Part shown: piece by piece, positions 1 to 6,194 of the stretch
Layout of the letters: each line of letters begins with the position of its first letter
Numbering within the stretch: the stretch's first letter is position 1
NCBI GenBank assembly: GCA_947167535.1
Contig: CAMVIL010000021.1
Location: 1-10,126 of the forward strand
Source: an uncultured Ruminococcus sp.
GTDB taxonomy: Bacteria; Bacillota; Clostridia; Oscillospirales; Ruminococcaceae
Reading direction: 5' to 3'
DNA: 10,126 nt
Translations under genes and position numbers: made by a program
Notes under the pieces: generated by a model
Databases searched by the model: none
Told to the model about the DNA's origin: nothing
The model's input: only the letters and a program-made list of their open reading frames with translations

Positions 1-26
1 TTCCCTACACGACGCTCTTCCGATCT
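1..26 (+). other. Illumina TruSeq adapter remnant (not genomic)
   Basis: These 26 bases, ending in GCTCTTCCGATCT, are identical to the 3' end of the standard Illumina TruSeq/universal read-1 adapter as I know it. The dnaJ reading frame becomes recognisable immediately after base 26. This is residual library adapter at a contig end, so any protein residues read from it are artefactual. Confidence 0.96.
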
Positions 27-27
27 C

Positions 28-1035
28 AAGGAGATAAACGAGGCTTACGAAGTGCTCTCGGACGCGGATAAGAAGGCTAAGTACGACCGCTTCGGCTTTG
101 CCGGCGTTGACCCCACCTACGGTGCGGGCGCAGGCGGCGCGGGCTTTGACGGCTTCGGCGGTTTCGGAGGCTTCGGCGGCGTGGACGATATCCTGAACGC
201 ATTCTTCGGCGGCGGCGGGACCCGCAGGGCAGACCCCAACGCTCCCAGACGCGGCGAGGATATCGAGATGTACAACACCCTCAATTTCATGGAAGCCTGC
301 AAGGGCTGCCAGCGTACGCTAAAGGACACCCGCATGGAGCGCTGTAACGAATGTAACGGTTCCGGCGCTGCAAAGGGAAGCTCCAAAAAGACCTGCCCCG
401 ACTGTAAGGGCTCGGGTACCGTCCGCATCCAGCAGAACACTCCTTTCGGCAGCTTCGCTCAGACTGCACGCTGTCAGCGCTGCGGCGGCAGAGGTCAGGT
501 AATTGAGAATCCCTGTCCCACCTGTTCGGGACGCGGCAGAGTCCGCAAGACCACCTCGAGGACACTTAATATCCCCGCAGGCGTTTACGACGGCGCACAG
601 CTGCAGATACGCGGCGAGGGCAGCCACGGTCTCAACGGAGGACCCGCAGGCGATCTGTTCCTGAACGTCAGAGTCAAGTCCGACCCCATCTTCGAGCGCC
701 GCAATACATACGACATCTGGACAGAGCTGCCGCTGACCTACGCTCAGGCTACGTTGGGCGCAAAGGTAAGCGTGCCCACTATTGACGGCAAGGTAAGCTT
801 CGATATCCCCGAGGGCACTCAGCCGGGCACCGAGTTCCGTCTGCGCGGCAAGGGCGTCAAGAAGGGCAACCGCGACGACTACGGCGACTGCTACTTCAAG
901 GTCACCATCGAGATCCCCAAGGGACTCAACAAGCACCAGAAGGATCTGCTCCAGAACTTCGAGGATTCCCTTGACGAGAAGAACTACAAAAAGCGCTCAA
1001 GCTTCTTTGACAAACTTAAGGAAAAGTTTAAATAA
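28..1035 (+). CDS. dnaJ: Chaperone protein DnaJ (Hsp40), 5'-truncated by the contig end
   Basis: Co-chaperone that stimulates the ATPase of DnaK and delivers unfolded cytoplasmic clients to it. The readable protein begins KEINEAYEVLSD, the last helix of the J domain. Roughly the first 45 residues, including the HPD tripeptide, lie beyond the contig edge. A Gly/Phe-rich linker follows (about 110-230), then four zinc-binding motifs, CNECNGSG, CPDCKGSG, CQRCGGRG and CPTCSGRG (about 343-537), then the C-terminal client-binding domains, with GDLFLNV and PEGTQPGTEFRLRGKGV. The zinc motifs and C-terminal domains mark it as class A DnaJ, not CbpA. An additional CKGC pair precedes the zinc region. The gene ends in TAA followed directly by a terminator. 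Upstream neighbours (hrcA, grpE and dnaK would be usual) cannot be seen. The true gap before codon 28 was replaced by adapter sequence. Confidence 0.96.
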   Translation, partial: KEINEAYEVLSDADKKAKYDRFGFAGVDPTYGAGAGGAGFDGFGGFGGFGGVDDILNAFFGGGGTRRADPNAPRRGEDIEMYNTLNFMEACKGCQRTLKDTRMERCNECNGSGAAKGSSKKTCPDCKGSGTVRIQQNTPFGSFAQTARCQRCGGRGQVIENPCPTCSGRGRVRKTTSRTLNIPAGVYDGAQLQIRGEGSHGLNGGPAGDLFLNVRVKSDPIFERRNTYDIWTELPLTYAQATLGAKVSVPTIDGKVSFDIPEGTQPGTEFRLRGKGVKKGNRDDYGDCYFKVTIEIPKGLNKHQKDLLQNFEDSLDEKNYKKRSSFFDKLKEKFK

Positions 1036-1040
1036 TACAA

Positions 1041-1070
1041 AAAAACGGACAGTTTCGGCTGTCCGTTTTC
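1041..1070. terminator. Bidirectional intrinsic terminator between dnaJ and the importer operon
   Basis: The stem pairs 1042-1052 with 1059-1069 (ACGGACAG with CTGTCCGT, extended by A:T pairs). The loop is TTTCGG, which can form a UUCG tetraloop closed by U:G. The A run on the left and T run on the right let it work for dnaJ on the plus strand and for the ABC ATPase gene ending at 1100 on the minus strand. Confidence 0.9.
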
Positions 1071-1099
1071 TCTTTATATCTGTACGTAAAACCGTACAC

Positions 1100-1858
1100 T
1101 TACTGTTCCAGCTTCTTGAGGAACGCTCTCGTTCTGTCGTTTGAAGGGTTGTCGATAACGTCCTCGGGCTTGCCCTGCTCGACGATCACGCCGCCGTCCA
1201 TGAACACAACATGGTCGGAGACAGAGCGTGCGAAGTCGATCTCGTGGGTGACGATCAGCATCGTCATTTTCTCGGCGGCAAGCTCCTTCAAGACCTTGAG
1301 TATCTCGGCTGTGAGCTCGGGGTCGAGGGCGGAGGTCGGCTCGTCGAAGAAGAGCATTTTCGGCTTCATGGCAAGAGCTCTCGCGATGGCGACGCGCTGC
1401 TGCTGACCGCCCGACAGCTGGTAGGGGTAGTAATCGCCCTTGTCGGCGAGTCCCATCTTTTTCAGCAGGCTCTCGGCTTCCGCCATGACCTCCTCCTTGT
1501 TTCGCTTCATAACGTGTATCGGCGCGTCGGTGATGTTTTTCAGCACCGAGTAGTGCGGGAAGAGATTGAAGTTCTGGAAAACAAGGCTGAAATAGCTCTT
1601 GATCTCTTTCAGCTCCGCCTTGTCTGCGTACTCGGGCTTGCCGTCCTTTTCGGAGAATCCCGTCTTTCCGCAGTAAACTATGCTTCCGCCGTCGGCAGTT
1701 TCAAGCATGGAGATGCAGCGCAGCAGGGTAGACTTGCCCGAGCCCGAAGGTCCCAGTATCGACACCACCTGACCCTCGCCGACGTTCATGCTTATGTCTT
1801 TGAGTACCTGAAGGTCGCCGAAGCTTTTTCTCAGATTTTTTACTTCAAGAAGTTCCAT
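1100..1858 (-). CDS. Polar amino-acid ABC transporter ATP-binding protein (GlnQ/ArtM-like)
   Basis: Cytoplasmic ATPase subunit that powers an amino-acid importer. All ABC motifs are present: Walker A GPSGSGKST (36-44), Q-loop Q95 in LVFQNFNLF, signature LSGGQQQR (148-155), Walker B MLFFDEPT (168-175) and H-loop H205 in VTHEIDFA. At 252 aa it has the usual length for the polar amino-acid (PAAT) ATPases, and the FPHYSVLKNI and THEIDFAR segments are typical of that family. It begins 15 bases after the permease stop. A GGGGGCGG stretch between stop and ATG (1867-1873) serves as ribosome binding site, so it is co-transcribed with the permease. The specific amino acid cannot be read from the sequence; glutamine, arginine or cystine are all possible. 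It appears intact, but its partner permease carries an in-frame stop. Confidence 0.93.
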   Translation of the reverse strand: MELLEVKNLRKSFGDLQVLKDISMNVGEGQVVSILGPSGSGKSTLLRCISMLETADGGSIVYCGKTGFSEKDGKPEYADKAELKEIKSYFSLVFQNFNLFPHYSVLKNITDAPIHVMKRNKEEVMAEAESLLKKMGLADKGDYYPYQLSGGQQQRVAIARALAMKPKMLFFDEPTSALDPELTAEILKVLKELAAEKMTMLIVTHEIDFARSVSDHVVFMDGGVIVEQGKPEDVIDNPSNDRTRAFLKKLEQ

Positions 1859-1873
1859 GTTCGATCCGCCCCC

Positions 1874-2347
1874 TTATCTGAAATAGCTGAGCTTCTTTTC
1901 GATGCGCTCCATGATGAACGCTACGATGAAGTTGAATACATAGTAGAACACGCCCGCGATGAACAGCGGCATGATGGTCGCTTCGGACGCCGCCACCTGC
2001 TTTGCAAGAGTGAACATCTCGGTGTAGGAGATCGCGAAGGCGAGGGAAGTGTCCTTGACCAGCGTGATGACCTCGTTTGCGATGGCGGGGATTATGTTCT
2101 TTATCATCTGCGGGAATACGATCTTGAAGAACTGCTGGCTCTTTGAGTAGCCGAGTATCTGGCAGGCTTCGTACTGTCCCTGCGGCACTGCCTGTATTCC
2201 GGAGCGGTAGATCTCCGCAAAGTACGCCGCGTAGTTGAGGGTGAATCCGATTATGACTGCGTAGAATCGGTAGCTCGCCGATGTGCTGACTCCGAACAGG
2301 AAGTTGGGTCCGAAGAACACCACCAGCAGCTGAAGCATCAGCGGAGT
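1874..2347 (-). pseudogene. Permease part of an SBP-permease fusion, separated by an in-frame TGA
   Basis: Membrane domain of the amino-acid ABC importer (BPD_transp_1, HisM/GlnP type). Read in the same frame as the binding-protein gene, it continues TPLMLQLLVVFFG directly after the TGA at 2348-2350, and the PAAT family has RGTPLxxQ exactly here. It holds the EAA loop that contacts the ATPase (EACQILGYSKSQQFFKIVFPQ) and several hydrophobic helices, and ends KKLSYFR. Restoring Gly (GGA) for TGA gives one open frame, 1874-3379, of 501 codons plus stop. The only internal start is the ATG at 2338, which has no ribosome binding site in front, so independent translation is unlikely. As written the importer would lack most of its permease. 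A sequencing error is a live alternative. Confidence 0.85.
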
Positions 2348-3379
2348 TCAGCGGACGATGGAGATGTAAAGCTTCACCAGTGCGCTCAGCGGTTTGAACT
2401 TTGACATCCTGCCGAAAGCCACCAGCAGTCCCAGCGGAAGCGAGAAGATAAGCGTCAGCAGGAAGATAGCCAGCGAAGCTCCCACGCCCTTGACAAGACG
2501 TCCGCAGATGTTCATGAGCTTGTCGCCGAAGGAGACGTTCTCGGTCTTGCCGCTGTCAGCCACGACGTCGTCGGCGCTGAGGCAGACGCTGTCCGAAAGC
2601 CCCCACTCGTCGGCTATGCTCGCGAAGGTGCCGTCGTTCAGCATCTCGATGAGCGTTTCCTGAACTTCGTCTCTCAGCTGGGTGTTGCCGCGCAGGAAGC
2701 CCACGCCGTATTCCTCGGATGAGATGCGCTCGTCCAGCATGATGAAATCGCTGCCGCGGGCTTCTATCTCGTAGTTGGCGACGCCGATGTCCATGCAGAT
2801 AGCGTCCACCGCGCCGCTTTGCAGATTGAGGAAAGCGCTGTTGTAGTCGCCGACCTGCTGCAATTCCTTGAAGCTCTCGGCGAGGGCGCGGTTTTCATCG
2901 GTGGCGTCGTCGCCCTCGAAGGCAGCCAGCGCCGAGCTGTCGGTCTGCACCGCCACAGTCTTTCCCGCAAGCTCAGAAAGCTCGGAGATGCCCGAGTCCT
3001 TGCGGACTATGGCTACCTGCGAGTCCACGTAAGGGGTGCTCCAGGTGTAGTCGTTCTCGCGGCCGTTGATGGTAAAGCCGTTCCAGATGCAGTCGATGGC
3101 GCCTGTTTTAAGCTCCATGTCCTTTGAGTTCCAGTCGATGGGCTGCTTTTTCAGCTCCCAGCCTCGCCGTTTGCAGACCTCTTCCGCAAGGGAGAGGTCG
3201 AAGCCGACGTACTCGCCGTTCTCGTCCTGATAGCCGTAAGGCGGGAACTCCGCATCGAAGCCGACGGCAAATGTAGTGCGACCGTCGTCTTCTGATTTCG
3301 CACTGCAGGCGGTAAGCATGGTGACAGCCGTAACAGCCGCAAGCCCCGCCGCCGCGATGCGTTTGAAGATATTTTTCAT
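2348..3379 (-). CDS. Amino-acid-binding lipoprotein fused to the start of a permease; ends at a premature TGA
   Basis: Extracellular receptor of the importer. A lipoprotein signal peptide with lipobox LTAC (C25) is followed by a periplasmic-binding-protein type 2 domain (about 34-265), with FAVGFDAEFPPYGYQDENG, VGFDLSLAEEV and the NGFTINGREN hinge region. After a short linker the frame enters a permease: a helix near 299-323 (GASLAIFLLTLIFSLPLGLLVAFG), then KLYISIVR, then TGA. The binding-protein/permease fusion is known in Firmicutes (for example lactococcal GlnP), so the fusion itself is genuine, and the stop interrupts it before the conserved Gly. The ATG at 3379 has AAGGAG at 3388-3393 with an 8-base spacer. 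The likely promoter is at 3623-3651, leaving a long leader made mostly of a foldback repeat. If made, the product would be a membrane-tethered receptor without a channel. Confidence 0.9.
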   Translation of the reverse strand: MKNIFKRIAAAGLAAVTAVTMLTACSAKSEDDGRTTFAVGFDAEFPPYGYQDENGEYVGFDLSLAEEVCKRRGWELKKQPIDWNSKDMELKTGAIDCIWNGFTINGRENDYTWSTPYVDSQVAIVRKDSGISELSELAGKTVAVQTDSSALAAFEGDDATDENRALAESFKELQQVGDYNSAFLNLQSGAVDAICMDIGVANYEIEARGSDFIMLDERISSEEYGVGFLRGNTQLRDEVQETLIEMLNDGTFASIADEWGLSDSVCLSADDVVADSGKTENVSFGDKLMNICGRLVKGVGASLAIFLLTLIFSLPLGLLVAFGRMSKFKPLSALVKLYISIVR

Positions 3380-3424
3380 ATTCTTTGCTCCTTGTGAGAT
3401 TTGCGGTCAAAAACGCCGCATATT

Positions 3425-3621
3425 AAGGCAACACCGCACAACTACCGGCTAACGCCTTTGCACGCCATCTGCTTGCATAAATTTCGTCATAGCAACCAAA
3501 AACTCCTAGGAAAGCGCCGGCTTGCCGTCGTCGTTTTTAGTCACTCTGACAAAATTTCTGCTAGCGCAAAGCATAGCTTTGTGTGGCAATATGACGCACA
3601 ATAGTTGTGCGGTATTACCTT
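3425..3621. repeat. MITE-like foldback element (~197 bp) with ~20-bp terminal inverted repeats
   Basis: The ends are near-perfect inverted copies: 3425-3444 pairs with 3602-3621, with GGCAACACCGCACAACTA on the left and GGTAATACCGCACAACTA from the right, only two differences in these 18 bases. The inversion resumes internally: 3479-3503 (AAATTTCGTCA...AAAAAC) matches the reverse complement of 3533-3557 with a few changes. The centre holds CCTAGG and GCGCCGGC. There is no coding potential and no clear target-site duplication: the flanks are TTAA on the left and TTTA on the right. The layout suits a non-autonomous mobile element of the MITE type. A structured regulatory leader is the alternative, because the element lies inside the importer's 5' transcript. 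Confidence 0.75.
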
Positions 3622-3622
3622 T

Positions 3623-3651
3623 AGTATACCATATCCCGACGTTCAAGTCAA
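3623..3651 (-). promoter_or_regulatory. Sigma-A promoter for the amino-acid importer operon
   Basis: Read on the minus strand: -35 TTGACT (3646-3651), a 17-base spacer, then -10 TATACT (3623-3628) preceded by an extended -10 TG. Transcription would start near 3616, at the edge of the foldback element, leaving a leader of roughly 235 bases before the ATG at 3379. A short inverted repeat, AGTCAagTGACT (3646-3657), overlaps the -35 and could be an operator, though it is weak. Confidence 0.75.
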
Positions 3652-3695
3652 GTGACTATTCGTCATTTTTTGAATTTCGGTGAAATATTACTTTA

Positions 3696-3724
3696 TTGAC
3701 ACCGGGGATTATTTGTGATATAAT
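3696..3724 (+). promoter_or_regulatory. Consensus sigma-A promoter for the membrane protein/MutS-like operon
   Basis: TTGACA (3696-3701), a 17-base spacer and TATAAT (3719-3724), with an extended -10 TG at 3716-3717. This is an exact match to the housekeeping consensus. Transcription should start near 3731, about 50 bases before the ATG at 3780. It points away from the importer promoter at 3623-3651, so the two promoters are back to back. Confidence 0.88.
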
Positions 3725-3779
3725 TGGCTTGAACTCCAACGTTTTTTCACTTACTCTTAATTGTAAAGGAACTCAACAG

Positions 3780-4373
3780 ATGAACAAATTTGTAAGAAAA
3801 TTTCTGCTCAGAATGCTTATCGAAGCGGCGCCCTTCGCCGTTATCGGGACGATACTCGTTCAGATGGCTTTCGACAGTCTTGAGATAACCCACGATTACT
3901 CCGCCGCACCATTTATTTTCGCGCTGCCTCTCATAATGGCTGCGGTGGTGACTACGCTCACCATATTCTTAGCGGTGCATAATACCAACCTGCTCAGACG
4001 CTATGAGTTTTCGCTGGGCAAAAACCGCGAGCGCATTTTCTATGCTCTGCTGGCGATACTATTTATTCTTATCGCCGCCGGGGATCTTGCTTTTTTACTG
4101 TACAAATTTTTACCCTTTATCGATGCGAAGCTGGTCTATGCCGTCAGGGACGCTCAGATTCGCAACGAGACTCCCGAGGTCGAGGCACAGATGATCGAGG
4201 ATCTTATACATCACGGAACTGTCTACCGCAGGCTGACCTTTGTGTCTGCGGGGATCACGCTCCTGCTGCAGTCGGCGGCGTATTTCCTCAGCGCACGTAA
4301 GCTTGTTGCCATCTACCGCGACCCGCCAGATTACTGGAGCGGAAAAAAGAAGGGTCAGAAGGTTCGCCGCTGA
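3780..4373 (+). CDS. Four-helix membrane protein of unknown function
   Basis: I do not recognise the family. The 197-residue protein has four predicted membrane helices (about 12-31, 42-66, 86-109 and 152-174). A polar, acidic loop (about 118-148, AKLVYAVRDAQIRNETPEVEAQ) lies between helices 3 and 4, and a basic tail (SGKKKGQKVRR) suggests the C-terminus is cytoplasmic. The start is ATG 3780, with AAAGGAA at 3765-3771 and an 8-base spacer. An earlier in-frame start would lie inside the promoter, so it is rejected. The gene is first after a consensus promoter and lies 25 bases upstream of a MutS-like ATPase, so the two are very probably one operon. Some MutS-like ATPases of Firmicutes and Bacteroidetes, as I recall, carry their own N-terminal membrane helices; the partner here has none. 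This protein may therefore anchor it, which is inference. Confidence 0.85.
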   Translation: MNKFVRKFLLRMLIEAAPFAVIGTILVQMAFDSLEITHDYSAAPFIFALPLIMAAVVTTLTIFLAVHNTNLLRRYEFSLGKNRERIFYALLAILFILIAAGDLAFLLYKFLPFIDAKLVYAVRDAQIRNETPEVEAQMIEDLIHHGTVYRRLTFVSAGITLLLQSAAYFLSARKLVAIYRDPPDYWSGKKKGQKVRR

Positions 4374-4398
4374 CCCGAGTTGAAAGGAGCGACCCCGC

Positions 4399-6085
4399 AT
4401 GAAACGCGACGAGATAGAATTCACCCCGCCGATGGTAGACCTGCTCTATCCCGATGAGGAGAGCTTCAAGCGGATGAAAAAGCGCCGCGCACAGCTCGAC
4501 CTGCTGCCCGACAGCTATGTCGCCAATCTTGAGATCGAGCGCCTCGCCGAGATGATCTGCCCGCGGTCGCAGTACCGCGCAGTCAATCTGCTCCGCCAGC
4601 TCTGTGACGACGAGCGGATCATAAACTACCGCTGCGATATCCTCGAGGACTTCATGCGCGACCCGCGGCTCGCCGTCACAATCAAGCGCATGATCGAGAT
4701 AATGACGCAGAACGACCGCCGCAGTATGTACAAGCTCTCTGAGCCCGATACCTTCACTCAGCTGGACGACGCGATACAGGCGTTTGTCGGCTTCATCGAA
4801 TGCATGGAGCTGATGCACGATTACTACGAGAAGAACTCGTCGAAGCTTCACTCCGAGGGCGTCAGGAAGCTGTTCGGCTGGTTCGAGGAGCGCTATAACG
4901 ACAAGCATTTCAAGAAGCTCAAAACCGAGATAGCCGAGCTGCGGGAGAAGCTCTCCAACGGTATCCGCGCCGTGACGATAGCTATAAATCTGGACGAACG
5001 GCTGGTGCCTGTTTCGGCGGGGATACTTGATTTTCACGCCCTTCGAGCTGAAACCCTCGCTGCTGGACAGGATAATCTATCACGGCGCCAAGTTCCCGAC
5101 CAACGTGGTCAAGAGCCTGAAGCACAAGTACACCGAGAACGAGTTCGGCGAGGACGCGCTTGTCAATACCGCCGACGAACAGCTTTTCAACGAGCTGTCC
5201 TACCTCACCGAAGCTTACGTCGAGTCCGTCGACACGGCGCTCAAGGAGTACGAGAAGATCGGTTTAGAAGAAATGTTCGCACTCAGCTATCAGCTGGAGT
5301 TCTACATCGGCGCGGTCAGCCTTATCGATCTCTGCCGCAGTCTGGGGCTGGAGATGTGCCGTCCGAAGATACTTCCCGCATCGGAGCGCAGAATGACGGT
5401 CAGGGGCGTGTTCGACCCCATCTATTTCAACGAGAGCCGCATCTGGAACGTAAAGCATTCCGACAAAAAGCAGGTGGTGACCAACGACATCAGCTTTGAC
5501 GACGACGGCAGGTTCTTTATCCTGACAGGTGCCAACAACGGCGGAAAGACCACCTTCCTGAGAGCCGTCGGGCTGACGCAGGTCATGGCACAGGCGGGAC
5601 TGTACGTCCCCGCCGAAAGCTGTGAGCTTAGCCTCGTGGACTTCATCTACACCCACTTCCCGAAGGAAGAGCAGACAGGCATAAACGCCAGCCGTTTCAC
5701 CACCGAGATCAAGGAATTCAAGACTATAAGCGACACCATCACAGACCGCAGTCTGCTTCTGATGAACGAGTCGATACAGAGCACCACCCCCACCGAGTGT
5801 GTAGACACCGCCGAAGCGCTGGTAAGGATATTCTCGCTGATAGGTGTGCGGGGACTGTTCGCTACACACCTCATCGACCTCGCCCGCCGAGTGGACGACC
5901 TCAACACCGATCCCGACATCCGCTCGAGGTTCGTGAGTCTCATCGTCGAAGTGGACGAGCAGACCGGCGAGCGCAAGTACAAGGTCAGACAGGGGATACC
6001 CTCAACGACTGGTCGCTCCGCCGAGATTTTCGCACAGTTCGGCATAGACCCCGAAGAAGTGCGCCGCAGGTTAAAGTCGGAGTAA
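4399..6085 (+). pseudogene. MutS-like ATPase, reading frame broken by one extra base near 5031-5034
   Basis: Two overlapping frames make up one protein. The first frame carries the N-terminal helical (core/lever-like) region from ATG 4399, preceded by GAAAGGAG with a 9-base spacer, to ...VPVSAGILDF. The homologous sequence then continues one frame over as TPFELKPSLLDRI. Removing one T from the TTTT at 5031-5034 joins them as GILDFTPFELK and gives a single 561-aa protein. The original frame stays open to 5499, but after the junction its residues look like no family. There is no mismatch-recognition domain (no N-terminal FxE motif) and no MutL-binding context, so this is not canonical MutS. It is a short MutS-related ATPase of unknown role, known in Clostridia. 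Causes to weigh are a sequencing indel, a true frameshift mutation, or, least likely, recoding. Confidence 0.85.
5027..6085 (+). CDS. ATPase half of the MutS-like protein (Walker A to C-terminus)
   Basis: This second-frame segment carries the MutS_V ABC-type ATPase. Walker A is GANNGGKTT (residues 377-385 of the repaired protein), with GINASRFTTEIKEFKTI matching the ST-rich segment of MutS. LLLMNESIQSTTP is at the Walker B position, and FATHLIDLA (H490) is the switch histidine. The Walker B aspartate of classical MutS (DE) is asparagine here (N456-E457). I recall NE at this site in related short clostridial proteins, so it may be a subfamily trait and not damage. The only in-frame start near the junction is TTG at 5027, without a ribosome binding site, so it is unlikely to be a separate gene. 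The end is TAA at 6083-6085, with no obvious terminator after it. Confidence 0.85.
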   Translation: MIFTPFELKPSLLDRIIYHGAKFPTNVVKSLKHKYTENEFGEDALVNTADEQLFNELSYLTEAYVESVDTALKEYEKIGLEEMFALSYQLEFYIGAVSLIDLCRSLGLEMCRPKILPASERRMTVRGVFDPIYFNESRIWNVKHSDKKQVVTNDISFDDDGRFFILTGANNGGKTTFLRAVGLTQVMAQAGLYVPAESCELSLVDFIYTHFPKEEQTGINASRFTTEIKEFKTISDTITDRSLLLMNESIQSTTPTECVDTAEALVRIFSLIGVRGLFATHLIDLARRVDDLNTDPDIRSRFVSLIVEVDEQTGERKYKVRQGIPSTTGRSAEIFAQFGIDPEEVRRRLKSE

Positions 6086-6143
6086 CAGCGACTTCGCGTC
6101 AAAAAAAGATTACTCAAAAAGTCAAGACGAAAACGGAGATGTG

Positions 6144-6152
6144 TGTTATACT
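6144..6152 (+). promoter_or_regulatory. Likely extended -10 promoter of the AraC-GGDEF gene
   Basis: TGTTATACT gives an extended TG followed by -10 TATACT (6147-6152), about 43 bases before the ATG at 6195. The -35 region is poor (TCAAGA at 6122-6127, spacer 19), so the promoter would be weak or activator-dependent. The -10 overlaps the left arm of the palindrome beginning at 6149. Confidence 0.5.
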
Positions 6153-6171
6153 GTAATTACAGTAACGTTAC
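6149..6171. promoter_or_regulatory. Overlapping perfect palindromes, operator candidate
   Basis: TACTGTAATTACAGTA (6149-6164) is a 16-bp perfect palindrome, and GTAACGTTAC (6162-6171) is a 10-bp perfect palindrome overlapping it by three bases. They span the -10 and expected transcription start of the AraC-GGDEF gene, where a bound dimer would block transcription. The TGTA-TACA arms recall GntR/YtrA-type operators, but the regulator cannot be assigned. The gene's own product is one candidate, although AraC proteins usually bind direct repeats. Confidence 0.6.
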
Positions 6172-6194
6172 CGAATTGCACCGAGGTGTACCAT

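Noticed and set aside
319..936. Long minus-strand frame opposite dnaJ
   Set aside because: It lies wholly antisense to conserved DnaJ codons and its translation is a low-complexity Ala/Val/Leu shadow of GC-rich third positions, without a ribosome site.
1211..2146. 311-codon plus-strand frame opposite the ABC ATPase and permease
   Set aside because: The minus strand carries unambiguous ABC motifs; the plus frame matches nothing and spans two genes.
2348..2350. UGA read as an amino acid (selenocysteine or Gly recoding)
   Set aside because: The position is Gly in the family, not Cys, and TGA ends several other genes in the window; I saw no SECIS-like hairpin suited to the site. A point change or base error is simpler.
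3401..3604. 67-codon plus frame inside the 3425-3621 element
   Set aside because: It falls within the inverted repeat, has no ribosome site and shows no protein-like composition; the element is better read as non-coding.
4288..5037. 249-codon minus-strand frame opposite the membrane protein and MutS-like gene
   Set aside because: It is an antisense shadow covering two plus-strand genes with good ribosome sites; no recognisable motif.
5041..5499. Continuation of the first MutS-like frame after the frameshift
   Set aside because: The residues become Arg/His-rich and unrelated to any family, while the neighbouring frame carries perfect family sequence; this stretch is out-of-frame reading.
6086..6120. 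Terminator after the MutS-like gene
   Set aside because: Only a 3-4 bp hairpin (GAC-TTCGC-GTC) followed by A, not T, on the coding strand; too weak to call.
5797..6156. 119-codon plus frame inside the end of the MutS-like gene
   Set aside because: Arg/His/Pro-rich out-of-frame translation overlapping the ATPase switch region; no start signal.
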